A stretch of DNA of 45,806 bases from Rhodoferax lacus (GCF_003415675.1 NZ_QFZK01000026.1:1-45806), one strand, 5' to 3'; positions 1-12,705 are shown, counted from the stretch's first letter. Translations and numbers: made by a program. The notes: generated from the sequence alone by a model not told the origin.

Positions 1-248
1 CCAAGGACGAGGGCGGTCGCCACACACCGTTCTTCAACAACTACCGTCCCCAGTTCTACTTCCGTACAACGGACGTGACCGGTGCGATCGAGTTGCCAGA
101 AGGCAAGGAAATGGTCATGCCTGGTGATAACGTGTCCATCACCGTGAAGCTGATCAACCCCATCGCCATGGAAGAAGGCCTGCGTTTCGCTATTCGCGAA
201 GGCGGTCGTACCGTGGGCGCCGGTGTGGTTGCCAAGATCATTGCCTAA
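1..248 (+). CDS. tuf: Elongation factor Tu, C-terminal part (truncated by window edge)
   Basis: The reading frame (codons from base 3, stop TAA 246-248) gives the last 81 residues of EF-Tu. It contains the domain 3 hallmarks FRTTDVTG, EGKEMVMPGDN and the terminal FAIREGGRTVGAGVV. EF-Tu is the cytosolic GTPase that brings aminoacyl-tRNA to the ribosome; the GTP-binding domain lies outside the window. The gene sits directly before tRNA-Trp and secE, the usual betaproteobacterial order, so the tRNA is probably cut from a shared transcript. Proteobacteria often carry two tuf copies, so this may be one of two. Confidence 0.97.
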   Translation, partial: KDEGGRHTPFFNNYRPQFYFRTTDVTGAIELPEGKEMVMPGDNVSITVKLINPIAMEEGLRFAIREGGRTVGAGVVAKIIA

Positions 249-257
249 GGAATCCGA

Positions 258-333
258 AGGGGTATAGCTCAATTGGCAGAGCGTCGGTCTCCAAAACCGA
301 AGGTTGTAGGTTCGATTCCTACTGCCCCTGCCA
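258..333 (+). tRNA. trnW: tRNA-Trp (anticodon CCA)
   Basis: A complete cloverleaf is visible. The acceptor stem AGGGGTA pairs with TGCCCCT, the anticodon stem TCGGT/ACCGA encloses a loop with anticodon CCA, a TTCGATTC-type T-loop follows, and CCA is encoded at 331-333. It lies ten bases after tuf and upstream of secE, as expected for the tuf-trnW-secE-nusG block. Confidence 0.97.
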
Positions 334-361
334 CCCGGCTTGGCTGAAGGTGGCAAAAAAG

Positions 362-391
362 AGCCCGCTACATTGTCGCGGGCTTCAGCGT
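362..391 (+). terminator. Hairpin after tRNA-Trp, possible weak terminator
   Basis: An inverted repeat AGCCCGC (362-368) / GCGGGCT (378-384) with a 9-base loop is preceded by six A residues. The tract after it (TCAGCGTCTT) is only moderately T-rich. It could partly uncouple tuf-trnW from secE-nusG, or act as a processing signal. No promoter for secE is obvious in 392-459. Confidence 0.4.
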
Positions 392-459
392 CTTAAGGGT
401 GCTGAAATCAAAGCTGGTTCAAGGCGTGAGAAGTAAGAGAAGTGCGAAGTTAGAGATAT

Positions 460-843
460 ATGGCCACAACACAAGTTCAAACCGTTAACACTGGGGCAGA
501 CAAAGCCAAGCTGGGTGCAGCCGCCGCATTGGTGCTGGCTGCCCTGACAGGCTTTTATCTTCTGGGCCAACAAGGCCAGTTGGTGCAATGGGCGGTTTTT
601 CTGGTGTGTCTGGCGGCTGCCATCGTGGTGTTTTTCCTGTCTGAATCTGGCCGTCAACTGGCTGCCTTTGGTCACGACGCCTGGCGCGAAGTCAAGAAGG
701 TGGTCTGGCCTGCCCGCAAGGAAGCCATGCAGATCACTGCCTACGTGTTCGGCTTTGTGCTGATCATGGCCCTGTTCCTGTGGCTGACCGACAAGACACT
801 GGAATGGCTCTTTTATGACCTGATTCTGGGGTGGAAAAAATAA
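460..843 (+). CDS. secE: Preprotein translocase subunit SecE
   Basis: This 127-residue inner-membrane protein is the small essential subunit that clamps SecY in the SecYEG channel. Three hydrophobic segments are visible (about residues 18-37, 42-61 and 94-115), as in the three-TM E. coli form. The conserved amphipathic region WREVKKVVWPARKEA lies just before the last one. The ATG at 460 is chosen because the polar N-terminus MATTQVQTVN precedes TM1. The stop TAA overlaps the nusG ATG by one base, so translation is likely coupled. secE next to nusG is nearly universal in proteobacteria. Confidence 0.96.
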   Translation: MATTQVQTVNTGADKAKLGAAAALVLAALTGFYLLGQQGQLVQWAVFLVCLAAAIVVFFLSESGRQLAAFGHDAWREVKKVVWPARKEAMQITAYVFGFVLIMALFLWLTDKTLEWLFYDLILGWKK

Positions 844-1436
844 TGACCGACACTGTTGAAACCCCTGCTGCTGAAGTCGCTGTACCTGCCACTCCGGTGA
901 ATCCGGATCTGCGCTGGTATGTGGTGCACGCCTATTCCGGCATGGAAAAGGCCGTTGAACGCAACATCCTGGAGCGCATTGCGCGCGCCGGCATGGAATC
1001 CAAGTTCGGCCGCATTCTGGTGCCCATGGAAGAGGTCGTTGAAGTCAAGAACGGCCAAAAGAAAACCACCGAACGCAAGTTCTTCCCCGGCTATGTGCTG
1101 GTGGAAATGGTGATGGATGACGAGTCCTGGCATTTGGTGAAGCACACCAACAAGGTCACCGGTTTTGTGGGTGGCGCGAAGAATCGCCCGGCCCCCATCT
1201 CCGAGGCTGAGGTCATGAAGATCGTCAACCAGATGCAGGAAGGCACTGACAAGCCGCGCCACAAGGTGGAGTTCGTGGTGGGCGAATATGTGCGCGTCAA
1301 GGACGGTCCCTTCACTGACTTCAATGGTTCGGTGGAAGACGTCAACTACGAGAAGAGCAAGGTGCGCGTATCGGTCACCATCTTCGGCCGGTCTACTCCG
1401 GTGGAGCTGGACTTCTCGCAGATCGAGAAGACCTGA
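843..1436 (+). CDS. nusG: Transcription termination/antitermination protein NusG
   Basis: The protein has 197 residues from the ATG at 843, which overlaps the secE stop as TAATG. A GTG in frame at 831 is possible but lies inside the secE end. NusG binds RNA polymerase, suppresses pausing and links it to Rho or the ribosome. The N-terminal NGN domain starts at RWYVVHAYSGMEKAVERN and includes the core ERKFFPGYVLVEM. The C-terminal KOW domain begins near VGEYVRVKDGPFTDFNG. The first ~22 residues, acidic and alanine-rich, extend the E. coli protein. Confidence 0.97.
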   Translation: MTDTVETPAAEVAVPATPVNPDLRWYVVHAYSGMEKAVERNILERIARAGMESKFGRILVPMEEVVEVKNGQKKTTERKFFPGYVLVEMVMDDESWHLVKHTNKVTGFVGGAKNRPAPISEAEVMKIVNQMQEGTDKPRHKVEFVVGEYVRVKDGPFTDFNGSVEDVNYEKSKVRVSVTIFGRSTPVELDFSQIEKT

Positions 1437-1587
1437 GCACCTGCTGCAAATTCAGGGCTCGCAAGAGCCCGACCACTGTCGGTACTTTTCAACTCGGTAC
1501 CGGCTTTTAGAAGTGAGTTGTCAACCCCGGGGAGCCGGGGTGGCGAAATGGTCGCTACCCAGGCGTTATCACCCGTAAGGAGAAATC
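1437..1587 (+). promoter_or_regulatory. nusG-rplK intergenic leader with two hairpins
   Basis: The 151-base gap holds two compact hairpins: GGGCTC-GCAA-GAGCCC (1455-1470, GCAA tetraloop) and CCCCGG-GGAG-CCGGGG (1525-1540). A GGCGAAATGGTCGCTACC segment follows, and then the rplK Shine-Dalgarno AAGGAG. In E. coli, ribosomal protein L1 represses the L11 operon by binding this leader. Structured RNA in the same place fits such a target, but the match to the rRNA L1 site was not computed and is inference. There is no T-run, so these are probably not terminators. Confidence 0.4.
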
Positions 1588-2019
1588 ATGGCGAAGAAAA
1601 TCGTTGGTTTCATCAAGCTGCAAGTGCCAGCTGGTAAAGCCAATCCATCCCCCCCGATCGGCCCGGCCCTGGGTCAGCGCGGCCTGAACATCATGGAATT
1701 CTGCAAGGCATTCAATGCGCAGACCCAAGGTGTTGAGCCCGGACTGCCACTGCCTGTGGTGATCACCGCTTTTGCGGACAAGAGCTTCACCTTCATTATC
1801 AAGACCCCGCCCGCGACGGTCCTGATTAAGAAGGCTATCAAGCTGGACAAGGGCTCTGCCCGTCCGCACGTGGACAAGGTCGGCAAGATCACCCGTGCAC
1901 AGCTCGAAGAAATCGCCAAGACCAAGATGAAAGACATGAACGCCGCCGATCTGGACGCTGCTGTTCGTACCATCGCCGGTTCTGCCCGCTCCATGGGCGT
2001 GAATGTGGAGGGCGTGTAA
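1588..2019 (+). CDS. rplK: 50S ribosomal protein L11
   Basis: This 143-residue protein is full length for L11, which binds 23S rRNA at the GTPase-associated centre and takes part in factor binding and the stringent response. Family features are the N-terminal KLQVPAGKANPSPPIGPALG with the proline-rich PSPPIGPALGQRG, and the C-terminal RNA-binding end GSARSMGV. A good ribosome binding site (AAGGAG, 6 bases before ATG) fixes the start. The stop is directly followed by the rplA ATG, so L11 and L1 are expected to be coupled. Confidence 0.97.
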   Translation: MAKKIVGFIKLQVPAGKANPSPPIGPALGQRGLNIMEFCKAFNAQTQGVEPGLPLPVVITAFADKSFTFIIKTPPATVLIKKAIKLDKGSARPHVDKVGKITRAQLEEIAKTKMKDMNAADLDAAVRTIAGSARSMGVNVEGV

Positions 2020-2715
2020 ATGTCCAAGCTCACCAAGAAACAAAAGACCCAAGTCGGCAAGATCGAGTCCACCAAGCTGTACCCCCTGGGTGACGCACTG
2101 GTCCTGATCAAGGAATTCGCCAACGCCAAGTTCGATGAGTCCATCGACGTGGCCGTGCAACTTGGCATCGATGCCAAGAAGTCCGACCAGGTGGTGCGTG
2201 GTGCTGTCGTTCTGCCTAACGGCACCGGCAAGACCAAGCGCGTGGCTGTGTTCGCCCAAGGCGCCAAGGCTGAAGAAGCCAAGGCCGCTGGCGCTGACAT
2301 CGTCGGTATGGACGACCTGGCCGCTATGGTCAAGGCCGGTGACATGCCTTTCGACGTCGTGATCGCGGCTCCTGATGCCATGCGTATCGTCGGTACCCTG
2401 GGCCAGATCCTCGGACCGCGTGGCTTGATGCCCAACCCCAAGGTTGGCACCGTCACCCCCGACGTCGCTACCGCCGTCAAGAACGCCAAAGCCGGTCAGG
2501 TGCAGTTCCGTGTCGACAAGGCCGGTATTGTGCATGGCACGATTGGCCGCCGCTCGTTTGACAACGACAAGCTGCAAGGCAACTTGGCTGCTCTGGTAGA
2601 CGCCTTGAACAAGGCCAAGCCCGCTACCAGCAAGGGCGTGTATTTGCGCAAGGTTGCTGTGTCGTCGACCATGGGTGTCGGTGTCCGTGTGGACATCCAG
2701 ACCATCGCGGCGTAA
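2020..2715 (+). CDS. rplA: 50S ribosomal protein L1
   Basis: The product has 231 residues, the usual L1 length. L1 binds the mobile L1 stalk of 23S rRNA near the E site and is the autogenous repressor of the rplKA message in model bacteria. Conserved segments are AVVLPNGTGKTKRVAVFA, LGQILGPRGLMPNPKVGTV and GQVQFRVDKAGIVHGTIG. The ATG follows the rplK stop with no gap (TAAATG), so it depends on translational coupling; no separate strong Shine-Dalgarno is visible. Confidence 0.97.
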   Translation: MSKLTKKQKTQVGKIESTKLYPLGDALVLIKEFANAKFDESIDVAVQLGIDAKKSDQVVRGAVVLPNGTGKTKRVAVFAQGAKAEEAKAAGADIVGMDDLAAMVKAGDMPFDVVIAAPDAMRIVGTLGQILGPRGLMPNPKVGTVTPDVATAVKNAKAGQVQFRVDKAGIVHGTIGRRSFDNDKLQGNLAALVDALNKAKPATSKGVYLRKVAVSSTMGVGVRVDIQTIAA

Positions 2716-2985
2716 TCGTAATTTGGGTTGCCCGCAAGGGCGGCCCGATGTGGTGGGCTGCAGGCATCGCAAGGTGCCGGCAGGTCATCCAAGACCGTTG
2801 GCGGGCAAGCCGGCAGCAATGCCGGCAAGCACTTAATAACGGAAGCCGGTGTCACAACCAGCATCCGGGCCAACGCAGATGGCGATCCCGCTGCAGATGG
2901 AATGAAATTTCTGTTAACAGTTGGTCGCTGCAATGTGGAGCGCAATGTGGCATTTGCTGCAAAGCGCATTTTTAAGGAGTAGACC
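2716..2985 (+). ncRNA. L10(L12)-binding leader of rplJL (structured 5' region)
   Basis: This 270-base gap between rplA and rplJ is rich in pairing. A hairpin GCCGGC-AGCAAT-GCCGGC (2809-2826) is nested inside CCGTT (2795-2799) / AACGG (2838-2842). A second GCGC-flanked stem lies near 2940-2967, just before the Shine-Dalgarno AAGGAG (2974-2979). In E. coli the L10-L12 complex binds such a leader to repress rplJL. The position and nested stem match that role, but no covariance-model search was run. No convincing protein is encoded here. It may also carry a promoter, which I could not identify. Confidence 0.55.
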
Positions 2986-3528
2986 TTGAGTCTTAATCGC
3001 AGTGAGAAAGAAGCGGTCATCAGTGATGTGACCACCCTCGCCGCTAAAGCTCAAACGCTTGTGATCGCGGAATACCGCGGCATCACGGTCGCTGACATGA
3101 CCAAACTGCGCAACAACGCGCGCAGCGCCGGTGTGAGCCTCAGTGTGTTGAAAAACACCCTGGCTCGCCGCGCTGTGGCCGGTAGTGCATTTGAAGTTGT
3201 GGCTGACCAGATGTCCGGTCCTCTGATCTATGGCTTTTCTGTAGACGCAGTCGCCGCCGCCAAGGTGGTGTCCGAATTCGCGAAAACCAACGACAAGTTG
3301 GTGATCCGTGCCGGTGCGTATGGTGGAAAAGTCCTGGACGTGAACGGCGTTAAGCAATTGGCAAGCATCCCTTCGAAGGAAGTGTTGCTGGCGCAATTGT
3401 TGGGCTTGATGCAGTCTCCCATTTCCCGTACGGCACGTGTGCTGGCGGCATTGGCAGACAAAAAAGGCGCTGGTGCAGATGCTCCCGCAGAGGCAGCCCC
3501 CGAGGCCGCCGCCGAAGTCGCAGCGTAA
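2986..3528 (+). CDS. rplJ: 50S ribosomal protein L10 (TTG start)
   Basis: This protein of 180 residues forms the base of the L7/L12 stalk and, with L12, regulates its own mRNA. It starts with SLNRSEKEAVISDV, then QTLVIAEYRGITV, and has the middle LKNTLARRA. The start codon is TTG at 2986, placed six bases after a strong AAGGAG at 2974-2979; no in-frame ATG fits the conserved N-terminus. The last ~18 residues are an alanine/glutamate-rich tail (PAEAAPEAAAEVAA), a common lineage-specific extension. rplL follows after 40 bases. Confidence 0.96.
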   Translation: MSLNRSEKEAVISDVTTLAAKAQTLVIAEYRGITVADMTKLRNNARSAGVSLSVLKNTLARRAVAGSAFEVVADQMSGPLIYGFSVDAVAAAKVVSEFAKTNDKLVIRAGAYGGKVLDVNGVKQLASIPSKEVLLAQLLGLMQSPISRTARVLAALADKKGAGADAPAEAAPEAAAEVAA

Positions 3529-3568
3529 TAGCGCGACCCGTAGTAACCAAACTTGTTAGGAAATCAAA

Positions 3569-3940
3569 ATGGCATTCGATAAAGACGCATTTTTGACCGC
3601 GCTGGACAGCATGACGGTCATGGAACTCAACGACCTGGTGAAAGCCATCGAAGAGAAATTTGGTGTGAGCGCTGCTGCTATGGCAGGCCCCGCAGCTGCA
3701 GGCCCCGCTGCTGCAGTGGCTGAAGAGCAGACCGAATTCAACGTGGTTCTGATGGACGCAGGAGCCGCCAAGGTTTCCGTCATCAAGGCCGTTCGTGAAA
3801 TCACCGGCCTGGGCCTCAAAGAAGCCAAGGACCTGGTTGACGGCGCACCCAAGAACGTCAAAGAAGGCATCTCCAAGGCCGACGCTGACGCTGCTGCCAA
3901 GAAGCTCATCGAAGCCGGCGCCAAGGTCGAAATCAAGTAA
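3569..3940 (+). CDS. rplL: 50S ribosomal protein L7/L12
   Basis: The protein has 123 residues. The N-terminal dimerisation/L10-binding helices (DAFLTALDSMTVMELNDL) are followed by an Ala-Pro-Gly hinge with a repeated AGPAA unit. The C-terminal factor-binding domain includes VSVIKAVREITGLGLKEAK and VKEGISKADADAAAKKLIEAGA. L12 recruits translational GTPases. The Shine-Dalgarno TTAGGAAA precedes the ATG. It is the most highly expressed gene of the block, and a transcriptional attenuator-like hairpin follows it before rpoB. Confidence 0.97.
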   Translation: MAFDKDAFLTALDSMTVMELNDLVKAIEEKFGVSAAAMAGPAAAGPAAAVAEEQTEFNVVLMDAGAAKVSVIKAVREITGLGLKEAKDLVDGAPKNVKEGISKADADAAAKKLIEAGAKVEIK

Positions 3941-3946
3941 TTCGGT

Positions 3947-4003
3947 ATGGAGCTACGGCTCCATCCTCGAATTACAAGGGGCTGGTTTTCGGACCGGCCT
4001 TTT
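3947..4003 (+). terminator. rplL-rpoB attenuator: two tetraloop hairpins
   Basis: Two strong hairpins follow rplL. The first is ATGGAGC (3947-3953) / GCTCCAT (3958-3964) closed by a C(UACG)G tetraloop. The second is GGCTGGTT (3980-3987) / GACCGGCC (3992-3999) with a UUCG loop, followed by TTTT (4000-4003). In E. coli a partial terminator at this place lowers rpoBC expression relative to rplL; the short T-run fits a leaky attenuator here. Confidence 0.65.
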
Positions 4004-4090
4004 GCGCTTTCAGAGCGCACCTAAAAGCCCTGTGTGAATCAGTGTTTTTAAGTGTCTTCTGACCCCGACTGCAGAAGACGCCTTGGTACG

Positions 4091-4111
4091 GGCCGTGTGC
4101 AATGCACGGCC
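4091..4111 (+). promoter_or_regulatory. Hairpin in rpoB 5' leader
   Basis: An inverted repeat GGCCGTG (4091-4097) / CACGGCC (4105-4111) with a 7-base loop lies about 110 bases before the rpoB start and has no T-run. It may be an RNA processing site or part of the rpoB leader; E. coli has an RNase III site in the rplL-rpoB gap. No function is shown by the sequence itself. Confidence 0.35.
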
Positions 4112-4220
4112 GTCCGCCAATGATTGGTAGTGGCCAATCACCAAGCCGGTTGAGAGTGATGCTCAACACGACAGTCGCCTGGGACCCCCAAGGTTCCCTT
4201 AGTCTTTGCCCGGAGATCGA

Positions 4221-7200
4221 ATGGCTTATACATACACAGAACGCAAGCGAATCCGCAAGAATTTCGGCAACCGCGACAGCGTGCTTGAAATCCCTTACCT
4301 GTTGCAGATGCAGAAGGACGCGTACACCGCGTTCCTGCAAGCGGACATGGCGCCCAAGAAGCGCACCAACGAAGGACTGCAAGCAGCCTTTGATGCGGCC
4401 TTCCCCATCGTCTCCCACAACGGTTTTGTGGAGATGAAGTACCTGGAATACAACCTGGCCAAGCCAGCGTTCGATGTGCGTGAGTGCCAGACCCGTGGCC
4501 TGACCTTTGCCTCGGCCGTGCGCGCCAAGGTACAACTGATCATTTATGACCGTGAGTCCTCCACCTCGCAAAACAAGGTGGTCAAGGAAGTCAAGGAACA
4601 AGAGGTCTACATGGGCGAAGTGCCCCTGATGACCACCAAGGGTTCCTTCATCATCAACGGCACCGAGCGTGTCATCGTGTCCCAGCTGCACCGCTCTCCT
4701 GGCGTGTTCTTTGAACACGACAAGGGCAAGACCCACAGCTCGGGCAAGCTGCTGTTCTCGGCGCGCATCATCCCCTACCGCGGTTCCTGGCTGGACTTTG
4801 AATTCGATCCCAAAGACCTGCTGTACTTCCGCGTCGACCGCCGCCGCAAAATGCCGGTCACGATTCTGTTGCGCGCCATTGGCTTGAACAACGAATCCAT
4901 CCTGGCGAACTTCTTCGTCAACGACAACTTCCGCCTGATGGACAGCGGCGCACAAATGGAATTTGTGGCCGAGCGTCTGCGCGGCGAAGTGGCCCGCTTT
5001 GACATCACCGACAAGAGCGGCAAGGTCATCGTGGCCAAGGACAAGCGCGTCACCGCGCGCCACACCCGCGATCTGGAAACCGGCGGCACCACGCACATCA
5101 GCGTGCCCGAAGACTTCCTGATCGGCCGCGTCGTGGCCCGCAATGTGGTGGCCCCTGACACCGGCGAAATCATCGCCAAGGCCAACGAGGAAGTAACCGA
5201 GCTGCTGCTCAAAAAGCTGCGCACCGAAGGCATCAACGACCTGGCCTGCATCTACACCAATGAGTTGGACCAAGGCGCCTATATCTCGCAAACCCTGCGC
5301 ACCGATGAAACCGCCGACGAATTCGCCGCCCGTGTTGCCATCTACCGCATGATGCGCCCCGGCGAGCCGCCAACGGAAGACGCAGTCCAGGCCCTGTTCC
5401 AGCGACTGTTCTACAACCCGGATACGTACGACCTGTCGCGCGTGGGCCGCATGAAGTTCAACGCCAAAATGGGCCGTGCCGAATCCACCGGCCCCATGGT
5501 GCTGACCAACGAAGACATCCTGGCCGTGGTCAAGATCCTGGTTGATCTGCGCAATGGCCGTGGCGAAGTCGATGACATCGACCACCTGGGCAACCGACGC
5601 GTGCGTTGCGTGGGCGAACTCGCCGAGAACCAGTACCGCACCGGTCTGGCACGTATCGAAAAAGCCGTGAAGGAACGTCTGGGTCAGGCCGAGCAAGAGC
5701 CCCTGATGCCCCACGACCTGATCAACAGCAAGCCGATTTCCGCAGCGCTCAAAGAGTTCTTCGGTGCCTCGCAGCTGTCCCAGTTCATGGACCAGACCAA
5801 CCCGCTGGCGGAAATCACCCACAAGCGCCGCGTATCGGCCCTTGGCCCGGGCGGTTTGACGCGTGAGCGTGCCGGCTTCGAAGTGCGTGACGTGCACGTG
5901 ACCCACTACGGTCGCGTCTGCCCCATTGAAACGCCTGAAGGCCCGAACATCGGCCTGATCAACTCCCTGGCCCTGTATGCCCGCCTGAACGAGTACGGTT
6001 TCATTGAAACCCCGTACCGCCGCGTGGTGGACAGCAAGGTCACCATGGACATCGACTACCTGTCGGCCATCGAAGAAGGCAAGTACGTGATTGCCCAGGC
6101 CAATGCGGCCCTGGACAAGGACGGCGTGCTGACTGGCGACCTGGTGTCTGCCCGTGAAAAGGGTGAATCCATTCTGTGTGGCGCCGAGCGCATCCAGTAC
6201 ATGGACGTGTCGCCCGCGCAGATCGTGTCCGTGGCTGCTTCGCTGGTTCCGTTCCTGGAGCACGATGACGCCAACCGCGCCTTGATGGGTGCGAATATGT
6301 CACGTCAGGCTGTGCCCGTGCTGCGTCCGGAAAAGCCCATGGTGGGCACCGGTATCGAGCGCGTGGCCGCTATCGACTCGGGCACCGTGGTGACTGCAAC
6401 CCGTGGCGGTATCGTGGACTATGTCGACGCGACCCGCATCGTGGTGCGCGTGAACGACGCCGAGACCGTGGCCGGGGAAGTCGGTGTGGACATCTACAAC
6501 CTGATCAAGTACCAGCGTTCCAACCAGAACACCAACATCCACCAGCGTCCCATCGTCAAGCGTGGCGACAAGCTGGCCAAGGGTGACGTGGTGGCTGACG
6601 GCGCATCGACCGACCTGGGCGAAATCGCCATCGGCCAGAACATGCTGGTGGCCTTCATGCCCTGGAACGGCTACAACTTCGAAGACTCGATCTTGATCAG
6701 CGAGCGTGTGGTGGCCGAAGACCGCTACACCTCCATCCACATCGAAGAACTCGTGGTGATGGCGCGTGACACCAAGCTCGGTGCCGAGGAAATCACCCGT
6801 GATATCCCCAACCTGTCCGAGCAGCAACTCAACCGTCTGGACGAGTCCGGCATCATCTACGTGGGTGCCGAGGTTCTGCCGGGCGACACGCTGGTGGGCA
6901 AGGTCACACCCAAGGGCGAGACCACGCTGACTCCGGAAGAAAAGCTGCTGCGCGCCATCTTCGGCGAAAAGGCCAGCGATGTGAAAGACACCTCGCTGCG
7001 CGTGGACCAGGGCTCGCAAGGCACGGTCATCGACGTGCAGGTCTTCACCCGCGAAGGCATCACCCGCGACAAGCGCGCCCAGCAGATCATTGACGACGAG
7101 CTCAAGCGCTTCCGTCTGGACCTGAACGACCAGCTGCGCATTGTGGAAGCCGACGCGTTTGACCGTATTGCCAAGCTGCTCGACGGCAAGCCTGCCAACG

Positions 7201-8333
7201 GCGGCCCCAACAAGCTGGCCAAGGGCACCAAGATCGACAAGGCCTACCTGGCTTCCGTCGAGAAGTTCCACTGGTTTGACATCCGTCCCGCCGATGAAGA
7301 TGTGGCCACGCAACTGGAGAGCATCAAGAACTCCCTGGAGCAAACCCGCCACAGCTTCGACTTGGCTTTTGAAGAGAAGCGCAAGAAGCTCACCCAGGGC
7401 GACGAGCTGCCCGCAGGCGTGCTGAAGATGGTCAAGGTCTACATCGCGGTCAAGCGCCGCCTGCAGCCCGGTGACAAGATGGCCGGTCGCCACGGTAACA
7501 AGGGTGTGGTCTCCAAGATCACCCCGGTGGAAGACATGCCCTACATGGCTGACGGTACCCCCGTGGACATCGTGTTGAACCCCTTGGGCGTTCCTTCACG
7601 GATGAACATCGGTCAGGTGCTCGAAGTGCACCTGGGCTGGGCCGGCAAGGGCCTGGGCCAGCGCATTGGCGACATGCTGCAGCGCGAAGCCGCTGTGGTG
7701 GAAATCCGCGGCTTCATGGAAAAGATCTACAACGGCACGGGCCGCAAGGAAGATCTGGCCCAGCTGTCCGACGAAGAAATCCGCGGCATGGCCGAAGAGC
7801 TGACCAACGGCGTGCCGTTTGCGTCCCCCGTGTTTGACGGTGCCACGGAAGCCGAAATCGGCGACATGCTGCAACTGGCCTACCCGGATGCAGAAGCCAA
7901 GGCCAAGGGCCTGACTGCCACCCGTACCCAGGCGCAGCTGTATGACGGCCGCTCGGGCGACGCTTTCGAGCGCACCACCACCGTGGGCTACATGCACTAC
8001 CTGAAACTTCACCACTTGGTGGACGACAAGATGCACGCCCGCTCGACCGGTCCTTACAGCCTGGTTACCCAACAGCCCCTGGGCGGTAAAGCCCAGTTCG
8101 GTGGACAGCGTTTCGGTGAAATGGAAGTGTGGGCACTGGAGGCGTATGGCGCTTCCTACGTGCTGCAGGAAATGCTCACCGTCAAGTCCGATGACGTGCA
8201 GGGTCGTACCAAGGTGTACGAAAGCATCGTCAAGGGCGAACACTCCATCGAAGCCGGCATGCCGGAATCGTTCAACGTGCTGGTCAAGGAAATCCGTTCC
8301 TTGGGCCTGGACATTGAACTCGAACGCTCTTAA
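4221..8333 (+). CDS. rpoB: DNA-directed RNA polymerase subunit beta
   Basis: The protein has 1370 residues, slightly longer than E. coli RpoB. The start is ATG 4221 (MAYTYTERKRIRKNFG) with GGAG just upstream; an in-frame TTG 15 bases earlier gives an unlikely MPGDR prefix. With beta' it forms the catalytic cleft. The rifampicin region FFGASQLSQFMDQTNPLAE lies near residues 513-531 and continues THKRRVSALGPGG. The usual resistance positions look wild type. Other signatures are PIETPEGPNIGLINSLA, MPWNGYNFEDSILIS, KMAGRHGNKGV and the C-terminal FGEMEVWALEAYGASY. rpoC follows after 18 bases. Confidence 0.98.
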   Translation: MAYTYTERKRIRKNFGNRDSVLEIPYLLQMQKDAYTAFLQADMAPKKRTNEGLQAAFDAAFPIVSHNGFVEMKYLEYNLAKPAFDVRECQTRGLTFASAVRAKVQLIIYDRESSTSQNKVVKEVKEQEVYMGEVPLMTTKGSFIINGTERVIVSQLHRSPGVFFEHDKGKTHSSGKLLFSARIIPYRGSWLDFEFDPKDLLYFRVDRRRKMPVTILLRAIGLNNESILANFFVNDNFRLMDSGAQMEFVAERLRGEVARFDITDKSGKVIVAKDKRVTARHTRDLETGGTTHISVPEDFLIGRVVARNVVAPDTGEIIAKANEEVTELLLKKLRTEGINDLACIYTNELDQGAYISQTLRTDETADEFAARVAIYRMMRPGEPPTEDAVQALFQRLFYNPDTYDLSRVGRMKFNAKMGRAESTGPMVLTNEDILAVVKILVDLRNGRGEVDDIDHLGNRRVRCVGELAENQYRTGLARIEKAVKERLGQAEQEPLMPHDLINSKPISAALKEFFGASQLSQFMDQTNPLAEITHKRRVSALGPGGLTRERAGFEVRDVHVTHYGRVCPIETPEGPNIGLINSLALYARLNEYGFIETPYRRVVDSKVTMDIDYLSAIEEGKYVIAQANAALDKDGVLTGDLVSAREKGESILCGAERIQYMDVSPAQIVSVAASLVPFLEHDDANRALMGANMSRQAVPVLRPEKPMVGTGIERVAAIDSGTVVTATRGGIVDYVDATRIVVRVNDAETVAGEVGVDIYNLIKYQRSNQNTNIHQRPIVKRGDKLAKGDVVADGASTDLGEIAIGQNMLVAFMPWNGYNFEDSILISERVVAEDRYTSIHIEELVVMARDTKLGAEEITRDIPNLSEQQLNRLDESGIIYVGAEVLPGDTLVGKVTPKGETTLTPEEKLLRAIFGEKASDVKDTSLRVDQGSQGTVIDVQVFTREGITRDKRAQQIIDDELKRFRLDLNDQLRIVEADAFDRIAKLLDGKPANGGPNKLAKGTKIDKAYLASVEKFHWFDIRPADEDVATQLESIKNSLEQTRHSFDLAFEEKRKKLTQGDELPAGVLKMVKVYIAVKRRLQPGDKMAGRHGNKGVVSKITPVEDMPYMADGTPVDIVLNPLGVPSRMNIGQVLEVHLGWAGKGLGQRIGDMLQREAAVVEIRGFMEKIYNGTGRKEDLAQLSDEEIRGMAEELTNGVPFASPVFDGATEAEIGDMLQLAYPDAEAKAKGLTATRTQAQLYDGRSGDAFERTTTVGYMHYLKLHHLVDDKMHARSTGPYSLVTQQPLGGKAQFGGQRFGEMEVWALEAYGASYVLQEMLTVKSDDVQGRTKVYESIVKGEHSIEAGMPESFNVLVKEIRSLGLDIELERS

Positions 8334-8351
8334 AGAAGGGAAAGAACTCAC

Positions 8352-12572
<4,221 letters not shown>

Positions 12573-12630
12573 TCACCAGTCCTCCTGGCAAAGCGCCAGT
12601 TAAAGCAACTGCTTTGGCTGGCCTTTGTGC

Positions 12631-12673
12631 AACGCCCCAAGCCCTCTTGACGAAGGCTTGGGGCGTTCTTTTT
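12631..12673 (+). terminator. Rho-independent terminator after rpoC
   Basis: A perfect 13-bp inverted repeat AACGCCCCAAGCC (12631-12643) / GGCTTGGGGCGTT (12655-12667) is followed by CTTTTT. It ends the rplKAJL-rpoBC transcription unit 59 bases after the rpoC stop. Confidence 0.92.
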
Positions 12674-12705
12674 GGAGGCTGCGGTTTATCAAGTATGCTG
12701 ATTGC

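Noticed and set aside
2728..2982. Small protein encoded between rplA and rplJ
   Set aside because: The 84-codon frame overlaps the conserved leader stems, has no ribosome site and shows no recognisable motif.
3972..6263. A very long open frame (763 codons) on the minus strand over rplL-rpoB
   Set aside because: It is the mirror of rpoB in GC-rich DNA with strong third-position bias. The protein is His/Gly/Val-rich without motifs, and no promoter or ribosome site precedes it.
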